Shown here: positions 7,848 to 16,338 of the stretch, piece after piece
Layout of the letters: every line of letters starts with the position of its first letter
How positions within the stretch are numbered: the stretch's first letter is position 1
Assembly: GCF_024648885.1 (NCBI RefSeq)
Contig: NZ_JANBBF010000008.1
Location: forward strand, 124,001-188,000
From: Prauserella salsuginis
GTDB lineage: Bacteria; Actinomycetota; Actinomycetes; Mycobacteriales; Pseudonocardiaceae
Direction of reading: 5' to 3'
Length of the DNA: 64,000 nucleotides
Made by a program: the position numbers and the translations under genes
The notes under the pieces: generated by a model
The model's input: the letters and a program-made list of their open reading frames with translations, nothing else
Databases searched by the model: none
What the model was told of the DNA's origin: nothing

Positions 7848-9491
7848 TCAGCCGACACGGCCGGTGGTCTGCACCGCACGGCGCCGCAGGACGAGTCCCG
7901 CCAGCACCGCGCAGACACCCGCGCCGAGCATCACGCGTTCGGTCCACGGTCCGAACCGGTCCGCCAGCGTAGTCGTTTCCCGCAGCGGCACGTCGGCGAC
8001 CAGCGAATCGGCCGTGTACATCTCCGTCTGCTGCGCGACGGTACCGTCCGGCCGGACGACGGCGCTCACGCCACTGGTCGCGGCGACGACGACGGCGCGG
8101 CCATGCTCGACCGCGCGCAGCCTGGCCATCGCGAGCTGCTGGTAGGTCATCTCACCGTCGCCGAACCACGCGTTGTTCGTGGGCAGCACGATCATGCGGG
8201 CACCGGCGTCGGCCGCGTCGCGCGACGGATAGTCGTAGGCGGCCTCGTAGCAGATCGCGGTACCGACGCGTGTGCCCGCGATGTCGAACACACCGGGCTC
8301 GCCGCCCCAGCGCATGTCCCGCGTGTTGCCGACGAACGGGGTGAACCAGGCGGCGATCTGCCGCATCGGCACGTACTCCGAGAACGGCACGAGCTCCTGT
8401 TTGGTGTACCGCTCCCCCGGGCCCTCGCCGGGTCGCCAGGCGACGACGGCGTTGTCGGTCTTGCCGTCGTCGGTGCGGTACAACGATCCGACGAGCGTCG
8501 GCAAGCCGAGTTCGTCCACCGCGGCGGTGACGTCGGCGTCCCTGCCGCCGACGACGTCAACGGTGGTCTCCGGCCACACGACGAGGTCCGGCCGGGGCAC
8601 CTCGCCGCGGTCGATCCCGGTGGCGAGCCGGTCACTCTCGGCCAGCGCACCTGCGCGGATGGTCTCGCGCTCGCCCAACAGGCCGATGCCGGCGTTCGGT
8701 GCGTTGCCCTGCACGACGGCCACGGTGCGGCTGCCGGCCTCCGCTCCGGTGCCGACAGCGGGCCAGAGCGCCAGGCCGGCCAGCGGCGGCACGAGGGCGC
8801 AGGCCGCGGCGGGTGCGAGACCGGTCCACGGCGTGGCGCCGTCGCGGCGGAGGCGCACGATCAGCCATGCGAGGCCGAAACCGGATGTCAGGACTGCGAA
8901 GCCGACCAACGGTGCGCCGCCGATTGCCGCGAGCGGGGTGTAGGCGCCCTCGGGCTGGCTGAACCCGACCCTGCCCCACGGGAAGCCGTTGGCGGGCCAG
9001 CGGGAGCGGGCGTACTCCTGCAGCAGGAACACGACCGCCAGCCACACCGGCGCCGCGGGCAGCCGGCCTGCCAGCGGCATGATCGCGGCGGCGACCGCGA
9101 CGTAGAGCGCCATGACCCCCGACAGCGCCAGCCACGGGCCGGGTCCGAACTCCGCGCCGAGGAAGTCCTCGATCCACAGCAGGTGCAGCAGGTTGAACGT
9201 GAGGCCGAACACGAGGCCGTAGCCCGCCGCGCCCCACAGCCGCCTGCCGTGCAGTGCGAGCCCGAAACCGGCGAACGCGAAGGGAGCCAGCCACCACAGC
9301 GGGCGCGGTGCGAACGCCAGGAACAACACGACCCCGGAGGCTGCGGCGAGCGCGAGCCTGCCCAGCACGGGCCGTAGCCGTTCCCACCGGGTTCCGGTCC
9401 CGTTCGGAGCCCCATCGCCCACGCCGGGCGGTGTGTCCCCGGCGACCGGGTGGGCGGCCGAGGTGGCCGTCTGCTGCTTCGGCTCAGTCAC
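7848..9491 (-). CDS. lnt: Apolipoprotein N-acyltransferase
   Basis: Lnt adds the third acyl chain to the amino-terminal cysteine of lipoproteins. The 547-residue protein has six to eight membrane segments in the first 240 residues, then a nitrilase-fold domain. The Glu-Lys-Cys triad is visible in VVWPETT, TKQELVPFSEYVP and TAICYEAAY. The GTG at 9491 overlaps the stop of the upstream amidohydrolase by 8 bases (GTGACTGA), indicating coupled translation. The first 30 residues are polar and probably cytoplasmic. The gene sits just upstream of ppm1. Lipoproteins such as those at 27862 and 45822 would be its substrates. Confidence 0.92.
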   Translation of the reverse strand: MTEPKQQTATSAAHPVAGDTPPGVGDGAPNGTGTRWERLRPVLGRLALAAASGVVLFLAFAPRPLWWLAPFAFAGFGLALHGRRLWGAAGYGLVFGLTFNLLHLLWIEDFLGAEFGPGPWLALSGVMALYVAVAAAIMPLAGRLPAAPVWLAVVFLLQEYARSRWPANGFPWGRVGFSQPEGAYTPLAAIGGAPLVGFAVLTSGFGLAWLIVRLRRDGATPWTGLAPAAACALVPPLAGLALWPAVGTGAEAGSRTVAVVQGNAPNAGIGLLGERETIRAGALAESDRLATGIDRGEVPRPDLVVWPETTVDVVGGRDADVTAAVDELGLPTLVGSLYRTDDGKTDNAVVAWRPGEGPGERYTKQELVPFSEYVPMRQIAAWFTPFVGNTRDMRWGGEPGVFDIAGTRVGTAICYEAAYDYPSRDAADAGARMIVLPTNNAWFGDGEMTYQQLAMARLRAVEHGRAVVVAATSGVSAVVRPDGTVAQQTEMYTADSLVADVPLRETTTLADRFGPWTERVMLGAGVCAVLAGLVLRRRAVQTTGRVG

Positions 9492-11121
9492 GGGAGTGGA
9501 TGACCTCACCGGCGCGGACGGTGCGCAGGCACCTGGGCAGCGGCGTCTCGGGTTCGAGCGGCGGCAGCCCGGGGACCTGGGCGCGTGGGTCGGTCGACCA
9601 CCGCTGCACCCGGCTGTCCGGTGCGGCGACGACCAGCTCCACCGGCTCCCAGACCGCGTAGTGGGCGGGCGCGCCCGGCACGAGCGAACCGGTGATGCCG
9701 TCGGCCACACCCGCGGCGCGGTGCCCACCGCGGGTGTGGGCGTTGAAGGCGGCGCGGGGCGAGATGCCGGAGCCCGGGGTGCGATGGTGCACGGCGGCCC
9801 GCACGCTTTCCCACGGCGCGAGCGGGGTGACAGGCACGTCCGACCCGAACGCGAGCGGCACGCCGGCGGCGGCCAGCGTCGCGAACGGGTTCAGCCCGGC
9901 GGCACGGTCGGCGCCCAGCCGGGTCGCGTACATGCCCTCGCGGCCGCCCCAGTTCCCGTCGAACAGCGGCTGCATCGACGCGGCCACGTTGTAGCCGGCG
10001 AGCACGTCGGCCTGGTCGGCATCGATCATCTCGACGTGCTCGAGCCGGTGCCCCGCACCCGCGAGTGCTCGCCGGCCGACCTGTTTCTCCGCCAGCCGGA
10101 AGCCCTCGACCACCTCGCTGACGCCGGCGTCGCCGATGACGTGGAATCCGGCCTGCAGGCCCGCGTCGGTGCACAGTGCGATGTGGTCGGCGATCTCGTG
10201 GGCCTCGAGGTAGCGGTTTCCGGTGGTGTCGGCGTCGGCGTACGGCGCGTGCAGCGCCGCGGTGCGGGAGCCGAGCGAGCCGTCGACGAGCAGGTCGCCC
10301 GCCAGGCCGCGGGCGCCGAGCCTGCGGGCCGTGTCGACGGCGTCCTGTCCGCTTGCGCCCCAATAGCCGACGACCTCGGGCAGCCCGGGGTCGTCGGCCA
10401 GCTCGAGCAGTCCGCGCAGGTCCTCCTCGCTCGAGATGCCGGGGGCGGCGTTCTCGTGCACCGCAACGATTCCGCGGGCGGCGGCCTCCCGCAGGAAGGT
10501 CTCCTGTACCCGATGTCGGTGCTCCGGGGTGAGCGCGCTGCGGGACGCGGTGATCGCGGCGCTGTGCGCCTCCCTGGTCACCGGCCCGTCGTCGGACCAG
10601 CCGGACAGCTGCCGGATTCCCGGGGCGAGGTCGACGAGCGCGCTCGACACGAGCGCGGAGTGCACGTCCACGCGGCTCAGATACACGGGCGCGCCGCCCG
10701 CCGCCTCGTCGAGCTCGGTCCGGCTCGGCAACCGCGGCTCGGTCCACCGCGTCTCGTCCCAACCGTGCGCGATCAGCACCTCGCCTGGCCTGGCGGCGCT
10801 CCGGACCGCGGCGAGCAGCTGGCCCGCGTCGCTCACGCGGGCCAGGTCGATGCCGGCCAGGTGCAGGCCTGCGTTGGTGGCGTGCACGTGCGCGTCGACG
10901 AATCCGGGGGTGACGAACGCACCGTCGAGGTCGATCACCTCGGCGTCCGGGTGCAGTGCCCGTCCCGGCCCGTCCTGCCCGACCCACACGACGGTGCCGT
11001 CGGTGACGGCCATCGCCGTGGCACCACTGGAGGCCGGCGTGTGGACGTGCCCGCCGAGCAGCAGTGTGGTGCGGGCAGTCGTGCTGTGGGGACCTGCGGA
11101 TCCAGCGGAAGAACTCGTCAC
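9484..11121 (-). CDS. Amidohydrolase, YtcJ-like
   Basis: A 545-residue metal-dependent hydrolase of the amidohydrolase 3 (YtcJ/imidazolonepropionase-like) group. Seen: the metal motif PGFVDAHVHATN near residue 73, an HVIGDAG segment with the third ligand region, and a late AFGSDVPVTPLAPW stretch carrying the conserved aspartate. Such enzymes act on amide or carbamate bonds of small molecules; the substrate cannot be inferred. GTG at 11121 is preceded, 7 nt away, by CACACT, so leaderless expression is possible. It is translationally coupled to lnt. Confidence 0.85.
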   Translation of the reverse strand: MTSSSAGSAGPHSTTARTTLLLGGHVHTPASSGATAMAVTDGTVVWVGQDGPGRALHPDAEVIDLDGAFVTPGFVDAHVHATNAGLHLAGIDLARVSDAGQLLAAVRSAARPGEVLIAHGWDETRWTEPRLPSRTELDEAAGGAPVYLSRVDVHSALVSSALVDLAPGIRQLSGWSDDGPVTREAHSAAITASRSALTPEHRHRVQETFLREAAARGIVAVHENAAPGISSEEDLRGLLELADDPGLPEVVGYWGASGQDAVDTARRLGARGLAGDLLVDGSLGSRTAALHAPYADADTTGNRYLEAHEIADHIALCTDAGLQAGFHVIGDAGVSEVVEGFRLAEKQVGRRALAGAGHRLEHVEMIDADQADVLAGYNVAASMQPLFDGNWGGREGMYATRLGADRAAGLNPFATLAAAGVPLAFGSDVPVTPLAPWESVRAAVHHRTPGSGISPRAAFNAHTRGGHRAAGVADGITGSLVPGAPAHYAVWEPVELVVAAPDSRVQRWSTDPRAQVPGLPPLEPETPLPRCLRTVRAGEVIHSRD

Positions 11122-11219
11122 GTCCGGCAGTGTGCCACGACGAAGCTGACGAGAATGTTTGCATCTAATGATCGATATGACAGGATATTTTCAACGTATC
11201 CGCGATTTGAGGAGCAGAT

Positions 11220-12641
11220 GTGACTGCGACCCAGGAGCCTGCTACCGGCACACACCCGTCCGCGCCCGCCGCCGACCAGGCAGGGCAGCACGGTGTCGAA
11301 CAGCCATACGAGTACCGGCGCGCCGAGCTGGTCGAACCGGACTGGCGCCGGTTCCCCGGCTGGCGTGACGTGACCGAGGCCCAATGGCGCGACGCCCAGT
11401 GGCAGCGGGTCCACTGCGTCCGCAACCTCAAGCAGCTCCGCTCCGTGCTGGGGGATCTGGTCGAGGACCGGTTCTTCGACGACCTGGCCGCCGACCAGCG
11501 GGACATGGCGACCATGTCGATGCTGCTCCCGCCGCAGATGCTCAACACGATGGCGCCGCACGCGGACACCGACCCACGCCGGTTCACCGATGCGCTGTAC
11601 GCCGATCCGATCCGGCGCTACATGCTGCCGGTGCGCAGTGACCGCGACCCCGAGTGGCCGAGCCATCCGCACTCGGAGCGCGACTCGCTGCACGAGGCGG
11701 AGATGTGGGTCGTCGAGGGGCTGACCCACCGCTACCCCACCAAGGTGCTCGCCGAACTGCTGTCGACCTGCCCGCAGTACTGCGGCCACTGCACCCGCAT
11801 GGACCTCGTCGGCAACTCGACCGAGCAGATCGACAAGCACAAGCTCGAGCTCAAACCGGTCGACCGGCAGGACCAGATCGTCGACTACCTCAACCGCACC
11901 CCGGGCGTGCGCGACGTCGTGGTCTCCGGCGGCGACGTGGCGAACGTGCCGTGGCACCAGCTCGAGGCGTTCCTCATGCGGCTGCTGGACATCGAGACGG
12001 TGCGCGACATCCGGCTCGCCACCAAGGCGCTCGCGGGCCTGCCGCAGCACTGGCTGCAGCCCAAGGTCGTCGAAGGACTCGAACGCGTCGCGGGCACGGC
12101 ACGACGGCGCGGGGTCAACCTGGCGATCCACACGCACGTCAACCACGCGCAGTCGGTGACCCCGCTCGTCGCCGAGGCCGCCAGGACGGCCCTCGAAGTG
12201 GGTGTGCGGGACGTGCGCAACCAGGGCGTGCTCATGCGCGGGGTGAACGACACGCCCGCATCGCTGCTCGACCTGTGCTTCGCGCTGCAGGGCGAGGCGA
12301 ACATCCTGCCGTACTACTTCTACATGTGCGACATGATCCCCAACGCCGAGCACTGGCGGCTCTCGGTCGCCGAGGCGCAGCACCTGCAGCACGCGATCAT
12401 GGGCTATCTGCCCGGGTACGCCACGCCGCGCATCGTGTGCGACGTGCCCTACGTCGGGAAGCGCTGGGTGCACCAGCTCGCCGAGTACGACCGCGAACGC
12501 GGTATCTCGTACTGGACGAAGAACTACCGCACCGGCATCGAACTCGACGACCCCGAGGCGCTGGAACGGCGCTATCCGTACTACGACCCGATCTCGACCC
12601 TGCCCGAGGCGGGCCGGGCCTGGTGGGCCGAGCACGGCTGA
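11220..12641 (+). CDS. kamA: Lysine 2,3-aminomutase-like radical SAM enzyme
   Basis: A PLP- and 4Fe-4S-dependent radical SAM enzyme of 473 residues that would convert L-lysine to beta-lysine. The cluster motif CPQYCGHC (CxxxCxxC) is present. The two aspartates that bind the lysine side chain in characterised KamA proteins appear conserved, in MRGVND and YMCDMIPNAEHW. That favours lysine over glutamate as substrate. GTG at 11220 is preceded by GAGGAG at the right distance, with an out-of-frame ATG two bases earlier. No beta-lysine acetyltransferase (AblB) or lysine fermentation gene lies nearby, so the pathway is unclear. The 60 bp upstream are unusually AT-rich. Confidence 0.85.
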   Translation: MTATQEPATGTHPSAPAADQAGQHGVEQPYEYRRAELVEPDWRRFPGWRDVTEAQWRDAQWQRVHCVRNLKQLRSVLGDLVEDRFFDDLAADQRDMATMSMLLPPQMLNTMAPHADTDPRRFTDALYADPIRRYMLPVRSDRDPEWPSHPHSERDSLHEAEMWVVEGLTHRYPTKVLAELLSTCPQYCGHCTRMDLVGNSTEQIDKHKLELKPVDRQDQIVDYLNRTPGVRDVVVSGGDVANVPWHQLEAFLMRLLDIETVRDIRLATKALAGLPQHWLQPKVVEGLERVAGTARRRGVNLAIHTHVNHAQSVTPLVAEAARTALEVGVRDVRNQGVLMRGVNDTPASLLDLCFALQGEANILPYYFYMCDMIPNAEHWRLSVAEAQHLQHAIMGYLPGYATPRIVCDVPYVGKRWVHQLAEYDRERGISYWTKNYRTGIELDDPEALERRYPYYDPISTLPEAGRAWWAEHG

Positions 12642-12650
12642 GCCGCTCGC

Positions 12651-12693
12651 CGGGCCGGGGCGGCCGCGCGACCCGCGTCGCCGCCCCGGCCCG
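12651..12693. terminator. Convergent terminator hairpin
   Basis: CGGGCCGGGGCGGC (12651-12664) pairs perfectly over 14 bp with 12680-12693. It serves the convergent kamA and aldolase genes. Confidence 0.75.
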
Positions 12694-12697
12694 CCGG

Positions 12698-13582
12698 TCA
12701 CCCGTCGACGACGGCTTCCAGTTCCCGCAGCCGCGGCAGCGCGCGGTCGGTCAACCGCTCCCTGCGCACGTCGCCGGAGATCGACAGGCTGTCCTTCCAC
12801 AGCGAACGGCCCGCCATCGCACCGCTCGCGCCGCCGTCGACCGCGACCTTCACCTGGCCGATGAACGTCTCGTGATCCACCCCCGCAGAGAGCACGGCCC
12901 ACGGCACGCCCGCGGCCGCCTCGGTCACCGCGGCGCATGCCTCGGCCGATCCGGGGTACTGCAGCTTGAGCACCTTGGCACCGCACTCGACGGCCAGCCG
13001 GGCCCCATCGGCCACGAGCTTCGGGAACGCGGCGGCGTAGTCCTCTTCGGACTCGCCGTCCAGGCGGTAGGTCAGCAGCTCGACGATCAGCAGCACGCCC
13101 TCCTCGGCACAGGAACGCACCAGCTCGCGGATCTGATCGGCCACGGCCGAGTCCGGGCCCTGCCGGTCGGGGCGGGTGTAGAACAGCATCTTCGCCACGT
13201 CACCACCGAGGTCCCGCACGGTGCGCGCGGTCACGCCCGGCACGTACCGCGTGTAGCGCAACCCGTCGACCGTCTCGTAGCCCGACGCGTCCATCCCCAC
13301 GACCAGGCCCGTGTCCCGTGCCAACGTGCCGTCGTCGACGACCTTCGGCAGTGCGACCTCGGCGTCCAGCAGGATCGCGGGCGCCTGATTGGCCAGATGC
13401 GCCACGAGGTCGCTCTTCGCCGCGGCCAACTCGTCCGTGCTGATCCCGGACGGCCCTTCGGGTGCATCGTCCATGGCCTTCTTCATGCCGTTGCGCTGGT
13501 CGGCGGCGACGATCAGCATCCGCCCTGCCGGGGTGGAGATCGCGGCGAGACCGCGGCGTTCGGACGTGGTCAGGGTGTTCAT
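12698..13582 (-). CDS. LacD-like class I aldolase (tagatose-1,6-bisphosphate aldolase family)
   Basis: A 294-residue TIM-barrel aldolase related to LacD and to sulfofructose-1-phosphate aldolase YihT. It begins SERRGLAAISTPAGRMLIVAADQRNGM, as those proteins do, and carries VLKLQYPG, where the Schiff-base lysine region is expected. It would split a phosphorylated ketose into two three-carbon units. The ATG at 13582 has an excellent AGGAGG upstream. It is the second gene after the FGGY kinase, 59 bp downstream of it, in an operon opposite the P-loop/HAD gene. The substrate could be tagatose-, psicose- or sulfofructose-phosphate; no sulfosugar-specific gene is seen. Confidence 0.8.
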   Translation of the reverse strand: MNTLTTSERRGLAAISTPAGRMLIVAADQRNGMKKAMDDAPEGPSGISTDELAAAKSDLVAHLANQAPAILLDAEVALPKVVDDGTLARDTGLVVGMDASGYETVDGLRYTRYVPGVTARTVRDLGGDVAKMLFYTRPDRQGPDSAVADQIRELVRSCAEEGVLLIVELLTYRLDGESEEDYAAAFPKLVADGARLAVECGAKVLKLQYPGSAEACAAVTEAAAGVPWAVLSAGVDHETFIGQVKVAVDGGASGAMAGRSLWKDSLSISGDVRRERLTDRALPRLRELEAVVDG

Positions 13583-13641
13583 TCTTTCCTCCTGTGTTCT
13601 GGTGCGGTCTCGGGTTGGTGTGCGGTCTCCCGGCACGGGCC

Positions 13642-14985
13642 TCAGTGGGCCGGGGCGGGCAACAGACCGGCGGCGACACGCGCTGCACCGAACGCGGTTT
13701 CCTGTGCCCTGCCGGACACGGCCAACTGCGGCAGCACCTCCGCGCGGGCGCGCTGCACGCTGCGCATGCCCGCCCAACCGCCGGTGAGCGTCGCCGACGT
13801 CGCAGGCGGCACTTCCCGGTCGAGCGCGGCGACGAGCGTCCGGATCTCGTCGTTGCTGTGGCGCAGCACGGCGCCGAACACCTCGGCCGGTCCGGCACCG
13901 TCGGTCCGTACGGTCACCGCGAGGTCGCCGTCGTCGTTGCGCGCACCCGAGACCTCCAGCCCGCCCGCGGGCAGCTCGCCCTCATAAGGCAGCGCCATCA
14001 CGGCCTCGTCGAGCCGGTCGCGCCCGGCGCGGTCGGTGATGCCGAACGTCTGCATCGCGCGTCGCAGCAACAAACCGGTCTTCACGCCGGCGACGAGCAC
14101 GTGCTTGCCGTCCGCGACATGACGCACCTCGTTGATCAACCGTCCGGCGAGCCGGGTGCGAGCCTCGTAGCCGAGCGGTTCGTCGATCACCCGCAGCAGT
14201 ACCTCCGCCGTGCCCATCGACACGTGGTAGTTGCCGGGTCGGATCGGGCCGTCGGCCTCGGCGGCGACCAGGTGGTCGTGGCCCGCGACGGCGATCCGGG
14301 CTCCTGCCACGGTCGCCGGGAAGTCGCCCGACACCGCCCCGAGGTCGGTGCCCGCGGGCTCGATCGGCGCCAGTAGGCCGTCATCCGCGCCCAGCTCGGC
14401 GAGCATCGCGGGCCACGGCTCGCCGGTGTCCTGGTCGAGCAGTCCGGTGCGCGAGGCGAGTGACGCCTCCAGCGACGGACGGCCACCCAGCACGGTCGCG
14501 GCGAACTCGGGCAGGTTGAGCCACCGGAGCCCGGCCAGCCGCTGTCCACCGTCACGCAGGTACGCCAGCTTCGCCGCCGACGTCTGCGCCCCCAACGGCA
14601 AGCCCGTCCGTCCGGCGAACTCGGTGCGGATCTCCGCGGGGAACGCCGCGATCTGCTCGCCGCCGCGCGGGTCGAACCACGCGAATGCCGGCGCGACGGC
14701 ACGGCCGGTGCGGTCGAGCAGCACGCCGCTCTCCCCCATACCGGACACCGCGACGGCGTCGATCCGCCGTTCCGTGACCGCGGCCAGCCGCTCGACCGCA
14801 CCGTCGACGAGCCGGTGCAGCGCGGCGTGCAGCCGGTCGGCGGGCAGGTCGGTCGTGCCGTCCGGTCCGTGCCGCCACGGCGTCGGTATCTGCTCGAGCG
14901 CCAGCTCCGTTCCGTCCTCGCCGACCACCAGCATCTTGACGGTGGTGCTCCCGAGGTCGATCCCCGCCACGAGGCCGCCGCTCAT
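13642..14985 (-). CDS. FGGY-family carbohydrate kinase
   Basis: A 447-residue sugar kinase of the actin-like ATPase fold. Seen: the first phosphate loop AGIDLGSTTVKMLV, the VAVSGMGES region, the second-domain HDHLVAAEADG and VSMGTAE, and an adenosine-site GGWAGMRS near residue 400. FGGY kinases phosphorylate ketoses or polyols such as xylulose, ribulose and glycerol. Paired with a LacD-like aldolase, the product is probably a ketose 1- or 6-phosphate. Transcription starts close to the tandem LacI operator pair at 15012-15055, so expression should respond to the repressor encoded at 16339-17322. Confidence 0.88.
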   Translation of the reverse strand: MSGGLVAGIDLGSTTVKMLVVGEDGTELALEQIPTPWRHGPDGTTDLPADRLHAALHRLVDGAVERLAAVTERRIDAVAVSGMGESGVLLDRTGRAVAPAFAWFDPRGGEQIAAFPAEIRTEFAGRTGLPLGAQTSAAKLAYLRDGGQRLAGLRWLNLPEFAATVLGGRPSLEASLASRTGLLDQDTGEPWPAMLAELGADDGLLAPIEPAGTDLGAVSGDFPATVAGARIAVAGHDHLVAAEADGPIRPGNYHVSMGTAEVLLRVIDEPLGYEARTRLAGRLINEVRHVADGKHVLVAGVKTGLLLRRAMQTFGITDRAGRDRLDEAVMALPYEGELPAGGLEVSGARNDDGDLAVTVRTDGAGPAEVFGAVLRHSNDEIRTLVAALDREVPPATSATLTGGWAGMRSVQRARAEVLPQLAVSGRAQETAFGAARVAAGLLPAPAH

Positions 14986-15011
14986 CGACCCACCCCTTCC
15001 CGAAGTCCGCT

Positions 15012-15055
15012 TATGACTCCGGTGACATGACTGTCCATGACACCGGTGACGTACG
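15012..15055. promoter_or_regulatory. Tandem LacI-type operators between the kinase and P-loop/HAD genes
   Basis: Two copies of an 18-bp imperfect palindrome with a central CG: TATGACTCCGGTGACATGA (centre 15020/15021) and CATGACACCGGTGACGTAC (centre 15044/15045). Their centres are 24 bp apart. The second overlaps the -35 region of the plus-strand promoter; the first would cover the minus-strand promoter. The same pair with the same spacing is found at 17486-17528. Confidence 0.8.
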
Positions 15056-15065
15056 CGGCTATCAT
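15037..15065 (+). promoter_or_regulatory. Promoter of the P-loop/HAD gene
   Basis: ATGACA (15037-15042), a 17-bp spacer and TATCAT (15060-15065), with the ATG at 15073 seven bases after the -10 box. This gives a leaderless transcript. The -35 lies inside the downstream operator. Confidence 0.6.
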
Positions 15066-15072
15066 CAGGAGC

Positions 15073-16314
15073 ATGGCGTCGCATTGTCAAACCGCCCGGC
15101 CGCTCGCGGTCGGCGTATCGGGACCGGCCGGGAGCGGGAAGACGACCCTCGGCCGGCATCTCGCCGCCGCGCTCGGAGCGCCGTTGCTGGACCTGGATTC
15201 GCTCACGACGCCGCTGCTCGACCGGATGCACGGGCCGGTCTTCGCCGAGCACTGGCTCGCCCCTCCGCACCGCGACACGATCCGCGACGCCCGCTACGCG
15301 GCGCTGCGCGCCACCGCCACCGACGTCGTGGCGACCGCGGGCACCGCGGTGCTCGTCGCGCCGTTCACCGCCGAGCTCGCAGGCGGGCGCGCCTGGCGGG
15401 AGCTCACCGAGGCGCTCGCTCCCGCCGAGCTGCGGATGGTGCACATGCGCGGAGCTCCCGAGCTGTTCGCGCGCCGACGGGCCGGCCGCGGCGCAGCCCG
15501 CGACTCGCACCGGCCCGCCGACTCACCCTCCGCTCCGCCCGCCGTCCCGCACACCGGTGTCGACGCGGAGCTGACGCCGCAGCAGCAGTGTTTCCGGGTG
15601 CGACGCGCGCTGGGCCACCGCGTTCCGATCAACCCCGACGCCCCGGTGTTCGACCGGCCTTTCGACGCAGTGCTGTTCGATGTGGACGGTGTACTGGTGG
15701 ATTCGACCGCGTCGGTACTGCGGTCCTGGGAACGACTCGCCGGCGACCTCGACATCCCGCCGGCCACGGTCGAGCAGAACCACGGCCGCCCGGCCCGTGC
15801 TCTCCTCTCCCAGTTCCTGCCCGCAGCGCGCGTGGCCGAGGGGATGCGGCACATCGAACGACTCGAGGTCGACGACGCGCCCACGGTCACCGAGGTGCCG
15901 GGAGCCCACGCCCTCCTCGATGCGCTCCCAGCGACGCGGTACGGGCTGGTGACCTCCGGTACGCCCGCGATCGCCCGCGCGCGACTGGCCGCCGCCGGGA
16001 TCACCCCACCTCCGGTGCTGGTCACGGCCGACGACGTGCACGCCGGCAAGCCCGACCCCGAGCCCTATCGCCTCGCGGCGCAGCGGCTGAGTGTCGCGCC
16101 GGAACGATGCCTGGTCGTCGAGGACGCACCGGCCGGGGTCGCCGCCGCCCGCGCAGCCGGATGCGCGGTGATCGGGATGCTCGGCACGGTCGCTCCCGGC
16201 GAGCTGGCTACGGCGGACGTGCTCGTGGACGGCCTGGACCGGCTCACAGTCTCTGCCGACGAGTCGGGCGTCGGCCTGACACCGACGCCGGGCGCCAACT
16301 CGGGCCCGGGCTGA
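15073..16314 (+). CDS. Fusion of a P-loop kinase-like domain and a HAD sugar phosphatase
   Basis: The 413-residue protein joins two domains. Residues 1-185 form a P-loop NTPase resembling uridine/gluconate kinases, with GVSGPAGSGKTT (15-26) and a DLDSL Walker B-like turn at 40-44. Residues 195-390 are a HAD-IA phosphatase/phosphoglucomutase-like domain with FDVDGVLVDS (D203, D205), VTSGT (293-297), K326 in AGKPDPEPY, and VVEDAP (348-353). It may phosphorylate and dephosphorylate related sugars or recycle dead-end sugar phosphates. The ATG at 15073 is preferred over the one at 15037, which lies in the operator; AGGAG is only one base upstream, consistent with leaderless initiation. It is convergent with lacI. 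Confidence 0.8.
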   Translation: MASHCQTARPLAVGVSGPAGSGKTTLGRHLAAALGAPLLDLDSLTTPLLDRMHGPVFAEHWLAPPHRDTIRDARYAALRATATDVVATAGTAVLVAPFTAELAGGRAWRELTEALAPAELRMVHMRGAPELFARRRAGRGAARDSHRPADSPSAPPAVPHTGVDAELTPQQQCFRVRRALGHRVPINPDAPVFDRPFDAVLFDVDGVLVDSTASVLRSWERLAGDLDIPPATVEQNHGRPARALLSQFLPAARVAEGMRHIERLEVDDAPTVTEVPGAHALLDALPATRYGLVTSGTPAIARARLAAAGITPPPVLVTADDVHAGKPDPEPYRLAAQRLSVAPERCLVVEDAPAGVAAARAAGCAVIGMLGTVAPGELATADVLVDGLDRLTVSADESGVGLTPTPGANSGPG

Positions 16315-16338
16315 GACACCGCACCGGCCGCGGCCCGG

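Noticed and set aside
11220-12641. A beta-lysine antibiotic cluster built on kamA
   Set aside because: No NRPS, adenylation, carrier or tailoring gene is in the neighbourhood; flanking genes are unrelated housekeeping or sugar genes.
11654-13987. A 777-codon open frame on the plus strand
   Set aside because: It overlaps kamA out of frame and then runs antisense to the aldolase and kinase; composition is typical of a shadow.
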